Part shown: in pieces, positions 55,251 through 64,000 of the stretch
How positions within the stretch are numbered: the stretch's first letter is position 1
Layout of the letters: each line of letters begins with the position of its first letter
Source of the DNA: Setoptus koraiensis
Lineage: Eukaryota; Arthropoda
DNA length: 64,000 nt
Assembly: GCA_048013815.1 (NCBI GenBank)
Contig: CM106585.1
Span: 13,392,001 to 13,456,000 of the forward strand
Reading direction: 5' to 3'
Notes under the pieces: model-generated
Told to the model about the DNA's origin: nothing
The model's input: the letters and a program-made list of their open reading frames with translations, nothing else
Database searches by the model: none
Position numbers and translations under genes: made by a program

Positions 55251-57730
55251 CCGGACCACTGACCAGACCGCTGGCCTTGCCGCTGTTGCCGCTGTTGGTG
55301 CTTATTGCCAGACGGCGATAGTAAAGTTATGCAAACAGTTTGATCGCGTTTCACTTTTGATTGCGCGTTACATAACTGTTGAGCCGAGCTGAGTCGAGTC
55401 TGCTCAGCTCGGTTCAGACGCAACCGGACTGGCGGCCTCATCATCAGGCTCATAAAAGCGCCCGATCCGGCCAACTGCTGCGCCGCCGCCCGCTCGGCCA
55501 GGCCATCTCGGCCAGCTCGCGAGCTGGGTCAGTGGCCAGAATCAAAGTCAAAGTCACGTCTGAGCACGGACGCTCGTCGAAAGGTTTGCCGCTCGGCCGG
55601 CCGCCCGCTTGCCCGAGCGTGGCCGCAAGCTAGCCCGAGTGCGGCCGCCAGCTAGCCCGAGCGCGGCCGCCAAGTTGCCGGCGCCCCGAAGCCACAAATG
55701 GATTTGCGCGCATATACATAATAATCGACCGGCCCGCTGCCTGTGGGCGCCGTCAGCTGACGCTGTCGGCTGGCCGAGGCCTCTGTCACTAGGCGCGCCT
55801 CGACCGCCATGTTTTACCATAGTGGGCATTTTATCAGGGCGACCGTACCGAGCGCACTGGCCGGCCCGACGGGCAACAGGGCGCAATGACGGCGCCGTCG
55901 CATAACAAGCTTGTTTGTTTGCGCTCTGTCATGGGCCGATTCACAACACACTGACTGGCTGACAATTGAGCCGGCCAGCGGTGAGACGGCGAGCCGTCGA
56001 GTGTCAGCCAACGACACCAGTCAACAACGACGACAGCAGAAGCAGCGGCAGCAACAGCAACGGCAACAAGTGGTTCGACGGGCGCCCTGGACGTGAGCTC
56101 GAACGGTGGCCACTGGCTGCAGTTGGCGATCGGCCGAACGAGTCGAGTGGCCGCCGTGGGTCGAGCCGCCGTCCGTCTGCTCGTTGGCTCGGTTTGGCTG
56201 GCCGGCCGGCCGATGGAGCTGCGAGCTTCGAATTTGCAATTGCAATTTCGGATCAGACGGCGGAATATTGTTGGCGGCATTAGCGTGCGTCTCGTTGGTT
56301 GGCCGTGCGCTGTTGCGGTCCAGAGAGAGAGCGCACAGTCGCGGGCTCGAGAGCTGTCCGGCGGCTTCGGCCGTCGATTGGCCGGACAGTCACGAATTGG
56401 CGGCGACTCGCCAATTGGCAACAAAAGCCACTTGCCCGACGGTATCAAAAGCTGGCCAATTGCCGACTGTTGCCCACTGTTGCTGGCCGTCGCTCGATGC
56501 CGTCGACTTACTTACCGAGCTTGCCGAACACACATACTCAGTCAGCGCAATACTCAATCAGCGCAAGCTCCGCCCTAACGCCCGCCAAACTTGCCTAGCT
56601 CTCGATGTGCTATCGGCTGGCAAGCCAGCGGTGGCAAGCGAGCTATCGAGGGCCAGCCAACATGGCGTCAGCGATAGCTTGCAACAGATAGCGGCCAGCT
56701 CGGCGTGTTATTTGGAACAGGTAGCAACGACGACGCAATTGATCACGCATCAATAATGATTGCGCTTCATCAGCGTTTGCAGCCCGCAGCCGCCTATTAG
56801 CCTTGCCGCCTAGCTCACAGCTCGCAGCCACCAGTGACAGCCGACACACGCACACACACACACACGCACACCGACACAACATTGGTTACATCAGAGCTTG
56901 CTTGCATCACACTCAGGTAGCAGGTCGCTACGTGATAGATGACGCGTTTACGCGCGCGCGCCACACAGTTCTAGATACATCTCAGGTAGATAATCTCAGG
57001 TGCGTCGGCAAACGAGCACCTCGGCACCGCACACAATACACGCCGCAACCATATAAACACACAATATATCAAAATATTACGAAATATCTCAAGATATCAA
57101 AGCATCGCGTACACACAACATCGCACCGCATATACGCAACATCGCACCGCATATATAAGACAACCAGACCAGGAACAAGACCATACAACACCGAGAACAC
57201 ATCAGACACTTCAGAGAACAGTAACGAGTTGCCAGTATAGCCGTCGGCCGTTGCGTGCGTGCACCACACTCGACACGACACCGGTAATTGCAACCACAAA
57301 CAAAAGGTAACATAGATTCGACAGGTCGCATTTGCATACATCTGCTACCAGAGCGACACAGCCGGCAAAAAGTGTGTGCGAACTAGTTGACAACTGTAAT
57401 GTAACACTCTACATAACAAGTGTTAGAGGAACTTGACAACTTTTTTCGCACTGCAATTGTGTAACACGCTGCTGTTGGTGCTGCCGGCGCGCTGCCAAAT
57501 CGCACTCACAACAATATATTTGTTGTCAAACAACAAATATCCGACACACCACGATAAATAGAAACAGATCACAAATATACACGAAAGTGTCTCACTTATC
57601 CGTCGAGGCGCGCTCATCAATTGAGAGCAACAAGTGCGCCACAAGTGCATCGACATCCATCTTCGTCAATTTGTCGCGCTGTCTGCAGTATCAAATCTGC
57701 CTCTGTAACGCATGCCAACAACATTCACGG

Positions 57731-57732
<2 letters not shown>

Positions 57733-57767
<35 letters not shown>

Positions 57768-57772
57768 ATCTC
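57733..57772. repeat. (CT)n microsatellite
   Basis: About 20 dinucleotides with two TATCTC interruptions at the end. Confidence 0.95.
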
Positions 57773-58333
57773 GCTCTCTTCCACTGCTTGCCAAATGTCG
57801 CTTAGGTGCCCAACAACTTGACACATGAGACCACAACCGACAACTGCACGCCGTCCTTTTATCGTGAGTGCGACATGTTGTTATAAATATTGAAACAGGA
57901 ACAACAAGAAGAAAAAAGTCAATTTTGTAAACTACAAAAATTTTTCTGTTTCTGTTTGTAGCGACACGAGAAGAAGAGAAGAAAAGTGAAAAAAAAAAAA
58001 AAACAAATCTCCAACAGCCAGTGCAAGCAATCACGCCATCAGCGACTTTAGCCAGTGCACTACGGCAACATATCAGCGGCAGCAACAACAGCAAGACGTT
58101 TACACTAAGCTAGCTAGCTAATGACGAGCGACGACGAGTTAGCGAGCCAACGAGACGAGCAGTGAGTGTGTAATTGTCACAGTGAACGTTTGAGAGTCAA
58201 CAGAGTACACACACATTATTTTATTATATATCTGCTTAAGTTACATAATAAGCTTAAGTAACATTATTAATTATTTTTAGTTCATTATCATTATTACTAT
58301 ATTATATGTTTAAGTTAGTTACACCAATCAACA

Positions 58334-59410
58334 ATGTCACCCATCACAGCGATTGAAAACTTCTTCAAAGTCAATGGAGACAAACGGGTCGCCGAGCTCA
58401 GATTCATGGACAGCCCATGGGAAATATTGTTCATATCGGCCTTTTATGTTTACTTCTGTTGGGATCTAGGACCAAATAGATTGATGAAAACTAGAAAACC
58501 GTTTGATTTGGTTTGGACGGTGAGGGCTTTCAACACATTCATATTGTTTTTAAACGTTTGGCTTCTAGAGCGCCACTTTTCCCTACTTAACTGGGGCCTC
58601 GACAGTCTCGGCTGCTCGGTGAGTATATGGGCCGTTTGAGTTGACTCACATCGGACTCTAATCAGCCGACCGACCCACTGACACTAAACCCAACTGACCC
58701 AAACTAATTGACCTAAACTAATTGAATACCAATTCAACCTCACAACCGTCTTGGCACAACGCGAGCAGCCCGTGAGCGAGAACGACTACAGCCCCAAGGC
58801 GCTGGATCACGTCAATTTGTGCCACATATTCCTTTACTCTAGGATATTGGAGCTTGTAGATACATTGTGGATTTGTTTGAGGAAAAAAAACAGACAAATA
58901 ACCTTCTTGCACGTATTCCATCACTCGTTTGTTCTACTAATGACCTGGTTCTACATTAAATTTGCGCCAGGCGGCTCAACGGCCATGTTCCCTATCGTCA
59001 ATGGAATGGTTCACACAATCATGTATCTATATTATATATTGAGCACATTCGAAGTTGTTAAACCCTATTTGTGGTGGAAGAAATATGTCACAAAATTACA
59101 ACTGATACAATTCATTATATTGGCTGTGCATTTCCTAGTAACGGCACTAACACCAAATTGTGGCTACCCTAGAGCATTGTCGTGGAGCGGCGTTGGCATA
59201 GCCGCATTATTTTTTACATTATTTGCTCTATTTTACAGAGACACATACCAAAAGCAACAACAGCACTCCTCTCACAATGTCGCCAGCAACAAACAATCAG
59301 TAACAACAACAACATTGCAACAAACAAACGGAACAACCAATGGCACCAGCAACCCTGGCACGAGCGACCATCAACAATCGGCCAACAAGTCACATGTCAA
59401 AGTTAATTGA
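58334..59410 (+). CDS. Very-long-chain fatty acid elongase (ELOVL1/4/7-like)
   Basis: Two exons, 58334-58618 and 58766-59410, joined in phase 0 (CTCG|GTGAGT; CGCGAG|CAG), give 309 residues with LGCS-QPVSENDYSP, the expected C-x-P-V-D-Y-type junction. It is a multi-pass ER enzyme catalysing the condensing step of fatty acid elongation with malonyl-CoA. Motifs: GPNRLMKTRKPF, ELVDTLWICLRKK, the catalytic HVFHH histidine box, HTIMYLYY, PYLWWKKYVTKLQLIQF. These place it with the ELOVL1/4/7 branch rather than ELOVL3/6. The C-terminus is a hydrophilic Q/T/N-rich tail without the usual KKxx-type ER-return signal (ends SHVKVN). AATAAA follows at 59432. It converges on the trachealess-type gene. Confidence 0.93.
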
Positions 59411-59431
59411 ATTACACACAAACACACACGA

Positions 59432-59437
59432 AATAAA
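59432..59437 (+). terminator. Poly(A) signal of the elongase gene
   Basis: AATAAA 22 bp after the stop codon, only about 130 bp from the opposing signal of the minus-strand gene. Confidence 0.6.
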
Positions 59438-59568
59438 CTCATCTATCTATCGTAATACTTAAATACGTATAGTGGAGCCGCGCTCGTGCAGCAGCGACAC
59501 GGCCGAGCTCGAATCGACGAAATCGTCGGGACACTCAAGTTGAGAGATTTGATTGCTGGTGACGCATG

Positions 59569-59574
59569 TTTATT
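59569..59574 (-). terminator. Poly(A) signal of the trachealess-type gene
   Basis: AATAAA on the minus strand about 47 bp past the stop codon at 59621. Confidence 0.5.
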
Positions 59575-59620
59575 TTCTTGTTGCCTCACAATTGTTGTGG
59601 TGTCAACGTTGTGCGATATG

Positions 59621-62600
59621 TCAATTGTACGAATGATTATAATGGGGCTGGTGGTGATGCATAACCGACGAGTGGTGGTGATGGTGGTTCAAATTGGTGG
59701 CAGCGCTATTGTTTGCGACACTTGAGTTCATTGACGCTTGACCATTGACCGCCAGAGCGGCGGCCGCCGCTGCGGCCGCAGCCACCGCAGCCGCCTGCGA
59801 CTGATGATGATGATGTAATGCGCCATTCTTATACAGGTGATGATGATGATGATAGGGATCCACCAGAGAATGGTAATAGGCGTTACTTCCGCCCGATGTG
59901 GCCGAACCTGAGCCGGTTGCGGCGTGCCCTGAGGCGCTCAGATATGCTGCGTGACTATTGCTGGCCATGTGATGATGGTGGTGATGAGCGCTAGATCCGT
60001 CCACTGTCTGGTTATGATAATGGTGGCCATGGGTGGCAAGCGACTGATGATGATGATCTACCCCACCTAAATAACTGGTGGCGGCGGGCGTCTCGCTAAT
60101 ATCCTGTTGTCTGACTGTTTGTGCCAATACACCGCTCATGTGTCGAAGTAGTACCGCTGACGAGGCGGACGAACTTGCGCTACCCGTAGTGCCCTGATAC
60201 ACGGATTGATCGCGCGCCCCCTTGTGATTGGTGTTGGCCGTGCTATAGGCATTCGATAACATTGTATTACTATTATTGTATCCGGTTTGATTGTGGGCCA
60301 TATGCTGATGCTGTTGTTGTTGCTGTTGTTGTTGGTGATGATGAAGCTGATGCGGATCGACCGATGTTATTGGTGCTGGCGCCGTTGCTGTTGCGCCCTC
60401 GATGGAGCTAGAATGAATCGGCATCGTCAGGTAAGATGACACGGGATGATGATTGATGTCCGTGTCCATTGTGGCGCTGTGATGGACCGCTGTCAATTGT
60501 GACAAGGAAGTTGATATGGGATTGCTAACAACAGAGGTCTCTCTCCAAGGTCGCAACAATGGGCTTACATTGGAGTATCTCCTACGTTTGTACGACCCAT
60601 TGCTGTATGTTGCTGTTACGTCATTATCGTTTTGGTGATCTTGTTGTTGTTGTTGATGGTGGCGATGTTGCATGCCATCGTCAGTGTTATTATCATTACT
60701 AACGGAATTATCCAGACTGCTACTACTGTTGTATAAATGTGCGGCTGACGAAATCAGATTGTTGTTATCACAGACACTAGTATTATTATTGCCATTGTTG
60801 CTGCTGCTGGATGTAGAGGATGCTTGCTGATTGTGCTGATGCAAATTATGAGTATTATTGCTGTAATTGAGGCCAGACTGGTGACCGTAAGTGGGCAGTG
60901 AGCTGAAAGAGCTGCCGGTCAGTTCCTGTTGTGTGTACAAGTGGTTGCCCGTGGTTGCAGCAGTGGTTGCGTCTAAATTGGTCAATCGAACATCATTGTA
61001 ACCGGTATAGTCTTGACTTATGCTTGATTTGGCGCCGGTATCTCCAGTTTTCATCATGTCCATATTATCTTGATTGTTTAACTGATGCTGCTCAGACAGT
61101 TGATGTTGTGACGACGACAAAGACGCTCTTCCATTGTTGGCTCTGTCTTTTTTGGCGCTCGATTGTCGTGTTCTGGTGCCCGCAAGCGCCGAACGGTCCG
61201 ACAAATTGTTGCCGCTGTTATTAGCGGTGCCTCTATCTATGCCGTGCTTAGATGTCACACTGCTTGTTGTTGGCGTTGATGCTGCCGACGGTGTTGATGT
61301 TGCGTAAGACGGACTATTTGTCATTAGTGTTGTTCTCTGTTGTTGCTGATTAGCTCCGTACAATGTGGTTGTGCCCGTCAGTGGGGACGAACACGAAGAC
61401 GGAGATATAGGCACGCTCAGCTGCTGTTGCTGACAACCGGGTCCTGTCGTTGTCGTTGAATTAATGGAACTGCTACCAGAATTGTATTGTTGTAATGTCC
61501 TGTTGTGATGATGGGGTGCATAATCTGCACTCTGACAAATATCTATTATATCACTTTCGTTTGTTAGATTGCTAATCATATAATTGACAAATATTATACA
61601 TTGATCCTGTTCTTGTTGATCGAAATTAGAACTAAAATGACTCGTTGTACTAGGCGACATCTTTGGGTTGATGTGCGAACTAAACGATGACGACAATGAC
61701 TCAAACGCTGAACCTCTCGCTGACTCCAATGGGGCCGCAGAGCCAGCCATTGGCGAATGCGCCGTCATACCAGCGGGCCCCAAAACTCCAGACATGCTAT
61801 TATTGCATATTAATGTGGCGCATGTCTGCACCCAAATGTAGCCTCCCGATTTGCCCATCAATCTATAATAGCCAGACATCATTTGGCCTTTTTGCATAAG
61901 ATCTTGATGGCATTTTTGCACTTGCGACAAATCGCCCGGGTGCACAAGACTGTACAAACTCCTGCCTGTTAACTGATCCACCGGATGATGCAAAACTTCA
62001 AAAACTTTCGCCTCCGCATGGGTTATCTTGAGGTCTAAACTAAGTCGCAACACGAATGTGTCGGCCTCTAGGCGTAACTCATTTATAGATGGTGGCGGTA
62101 AAGCTATCGCCACAGCAACCATACCAATGATCTTTGGTGGCTTTGTAACATTTATTCCCTTGCTTGATGGATCAATCTTTTTATTGTTTTTGTCAATCAG
62201 TACTTTCTTTGGATCGTGTTGATTCGTTTGATTATTATTATCACTGGATATGGCCGCCTTGGTATCTTTGCCTTGACAATCGTCGTTGTCCTCTTCATTG
62301 TCGTTATCCTCATCAGAGTCATTGTTAATATTACTCTGATCATCATCGTTGATCATGACAGTTTTCTTCGCTTTGCCATGTTTGCTACCATTTTTCTGTT
62401 GTTGTTTGGTTGCGTTGGTGCTTGCTTCTGTCTCACTCGATTCGTCCACTTCATCGTAGGGATCCATCAGATGTCCGTGATCGTTTGACTGGTATGTCCT
62501 AAGATGTGACACGACATGCACCACCCTGTAGCCACTAGACTTGAAATGTTGGCAGCCGCGCTTGGTCAGAGTTGATTTCATTCTAATACAAAATTGTCGC

Positions 62601-63342
62601 ACTAGCGGATCGGCGACCGTCCCCTGAGCCGGCTGACACGGATTTGCTAATGGTTCTTTCGAACAAGATGATAACGGTGGTAGTTTCGAGCTTGCTGTTG
62701 CTGCTGCAGACGACGCTGCTTCAGTGGTATTGTCATCCAATTTGGTCTGTTGTTGATTCCTTTTGCCGGTTGACCTATTGTGTGAACGCGACGCATTAGG
62801 ACCTCTTTTGCCCAGACTACTATTATTGTGTCTTGCATGGTGACTAGTTTTGCCAGACGATGACGACATTTTTAACGTTTGCCCTGCTCGTTTCTGATTG
62901 CGAGGAGGATTCACGTGATCCTCTATGGATGTATCGTTGCTAGCCAAAGAGCAAGGAGATTGTAGTGATGCGGTGGGCAGTGGCGAAAACGATTGAGCCG
63001 CCGTCGAGCCAAGTCGATTTGGAGGGAACGGAATGCCTGCGGACGATTTATTGGGAATTGAATTGTTTCGGAATGCAATGATTAGATGCTGCGTATATTT
63101 ATTGTGTGTGTCGAATCAATTCAATCGTAACTCACCTAGTTGGTTGGCCAGCTCTTGGTGATCTTGATGGTGTGTGTAGTCAAACACGGACGATCCTGTC
63201 ATTTCGACTTGGCTCAGTCCCAAATACATTGAAACTGTTTCGGATATGTACAAAAATCTTCCATCCCGTCCAATAGCGAACGCGAATCCATCCAAAGAGT
63301 GCAACATGTGCGTGCCTTGATGCAGCTCGAACAGATCGGCAG
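59621..63342 (-). CDS. trh: Trachealess/NPAS1-3-type bHLH-PAS transcription factor, 3' part
   Basis: Two exons are visible, 63342-63136 (acceptor ATAG|CT) and 63036-59621 (acceptor CGCAG|GC), joined through a split Gly codon into ANQLG-IPFPPN. The first encodes PAS-A ([49 protein letters not shown]). The second has [13 protein letters not shown] and [16 protein letters not shown], an acidic D/N/E-rich insert of about 110 residues, [11 protein letters not shown], then PAS-B ([37 protein letters not shown]) and VNYMISN. A KRRRYSN-xx-LLRPWRE block and long H/Q/N/S-rich stretches with a poly-Ala run follow. [14 protein letters not shown] and [10 protein letters not shown] recall insect Trh. The protein dimerises with ARNT/Tango; Drosophila trh drives tracheal and salivary duct fate. 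The bHLH exon lies beyond 64000. Confidence 0.9.
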
Positions 63343-64000
63343 CTATCCGTCGTGGTCGTGATAGAAATAAACATATTATTATTGATTAACAATTAATTGA
63401 TTGATTTAGTTTGTTACAGCGTCCCCATTTTGACCTATAGTGTGCAATCGCCATCAGCTGATAGGTAGATTGTGCAATCATAGGTATGATTGCACGTCCG
63501 TGCCGCTATTCAAATGGATGCGTGTAACTCGTGCGCGCCAAAAGGCGCCCCGACACCCACGCCATCTGCATGCCAGAATGAAAATTGTGTTCGGCACAAC
63601 AATTGATCATGGCATTCAGCGCAGATACGCGCAACATGATTTAAGTCATGGGGCCAGTTTGAATATAGCAAACGATGGTATGTGTAGCCCAAATCCTTTT
63701 GTTTGCCGAAAACAGAAAACAAGCAGCAATTAACACATACAAATTAAAGCTCTATATCTGAGTATATTTTGTATTGTTCACTTGCGAGCCAAAAACCAAT
63801 CTAACCATTTTGATAGCAATGCCTGCAAGGATAACATAGATCGCATGAATATAATTGGACACACGGGCGAGACTGTCAGCGGCTCCTCGTGGGCTGTCTT
63901 TTATAGGTGAGACAAGAGATAGGGTGAAACTAACCTGATTTGGCGTACAGTTTTGGAGACAATATGGCACCAATGGCGGGGTCAGTAATCAAAGGATTTA
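63343..64000 (-). other. Intron of the trachealess-type gene
   Basis: Sequence upstream of the PAS-A exon. No bHLH or further PAS-coding exon was recognised. A short open piece at about 63940-63998 next to a GT was considered and not accepted. Confidence 0.5.

Larger units (their letters stand above)
53514..58333. other. Intergenic, GC- and repeat-rich; leader of the elongase gene at the end
   Basis: Nearly 5 kb without a credible gene. It includes TTTCATCCATTTCGCGACCA repeats (53560-53590), 14-bp repeats (54909-55013), GTT/GCT runs (55108-55250), a CA run (56848-56880), ATCGCACCGCATATA direct repeats (57119-57155) and a CT run (57733-57772). The frames of about 200 codons at 55834-56756 have biased R/A/S composition on both strands and no domain. 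The last few hundred AT-rich bases probably contain the elongase promoter and leader. Confidence 0.5.

Noticed and set aside
55834-56756. Frames of about 200 codons on both strands
   Set aside because: R/A/S-rich composition reflects GC-rich repeats; no domains.
63940-63998. Open minus-strand stretch (ITDPAIGAILSPKLYAKSG) next to a GT at the window end
   Set aside because: Does not resemble the bHLH or PAS sequence expected for the preceding exon of this gene and cannot be evaluated at the edge.
1-64000. Transposon, endogenous virus, tRNA and rRNA genes
   Set aside because: Looked for transposase, reverse transcriptase and capsid-like motifs, long terminal repeats and tRNA B-box sequences by eye; none was convincing.

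Overview
The window is nuclear DNA of an animal, almost certainly an arthropod. It holds protein-coding genes of animal families (bHLH-PAS trachealess/NPAS, SIX4/5 homeobox, CCT2 chaperonin, ELOVL elongase, nose-resistant-to-fluoxetine acyltransferase, SLC35G-type transporter, C18orf32/UPF0729). It also has GT-AG introns of about 100-300 bp, AATAAA signals and a great deal of CAA/CAG-type low complexity. The PAS gene matches insect trachealess best from memory. A chelicerate such as a mite would fit the compact genes and the acyltransferase and transporter types, but the sequence does not prove it. No rRNA, tRNA, CRISPR array, integrase, reverse transcriptase or viral gene was recognised.

Layout. 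1-8.3 kb is GC-rich DNA without a credible gene, full of short tandem repeats. 8.3-12.7 kb (-) is a very large exon of a divergent GPCR-like receptor with huge low-complexity loops; its 3' end was not found. 14.6-23.0 kb (+) is a tandem trio of intronless SLC35G-like transporters, with a BACK-domain (BTB/Kelch-type) remnant between copies 2 and 3. 24.1-25.6 kb (-) is a secreted, proline/lysine-rich repeat protein. 26.9-29.5 kb (-) is an NRF/acyltransferase-3 membrane protein. 30-37 kb is intergenic. 37.0-39.2 kb (+) is a three-exon secreted acidic protein with a TATA box and a tandem splice acceptor. 39.4-41.1 kb (-) is CCT2 in two exons. 42.4-42.6 kb (-) is the UPF0729 microprotein. 44.8-47.3 kb (-) and 52.3-53.4 kb (+) are two divergently transcribed SIX4/5 homeobox paralogues. 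58.3-59.4 kb (+) is an ELOVL elongase in two exons. 59.6-63.3 kb (-) is the 3' part of a trachealess/NPAS-type gene whose bHLH exon lies beyond the window.

Themes. Two paralogue groups (SIX4/5 pair, SLC35G trio) show patchy near-identity at DNA level inside otherwise diverged copies, which suggests recent gene conversion. Both SIX proteins carry an N/Q-rich insertion inside the SIX domain. Several unrelated short tandem arrays have a 10- or 11-bp unit. Developmental regulators (SIX pair, trachealess) sit in GC-rich, repeat-laden surroundings, while the transporter, acyltransferase and chaperonin genes sit in AT-richer DNA. No operon-like cooperation is expected; the genes look independent apart from the duplicated families. 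All identities and mismatch counts are by eye.
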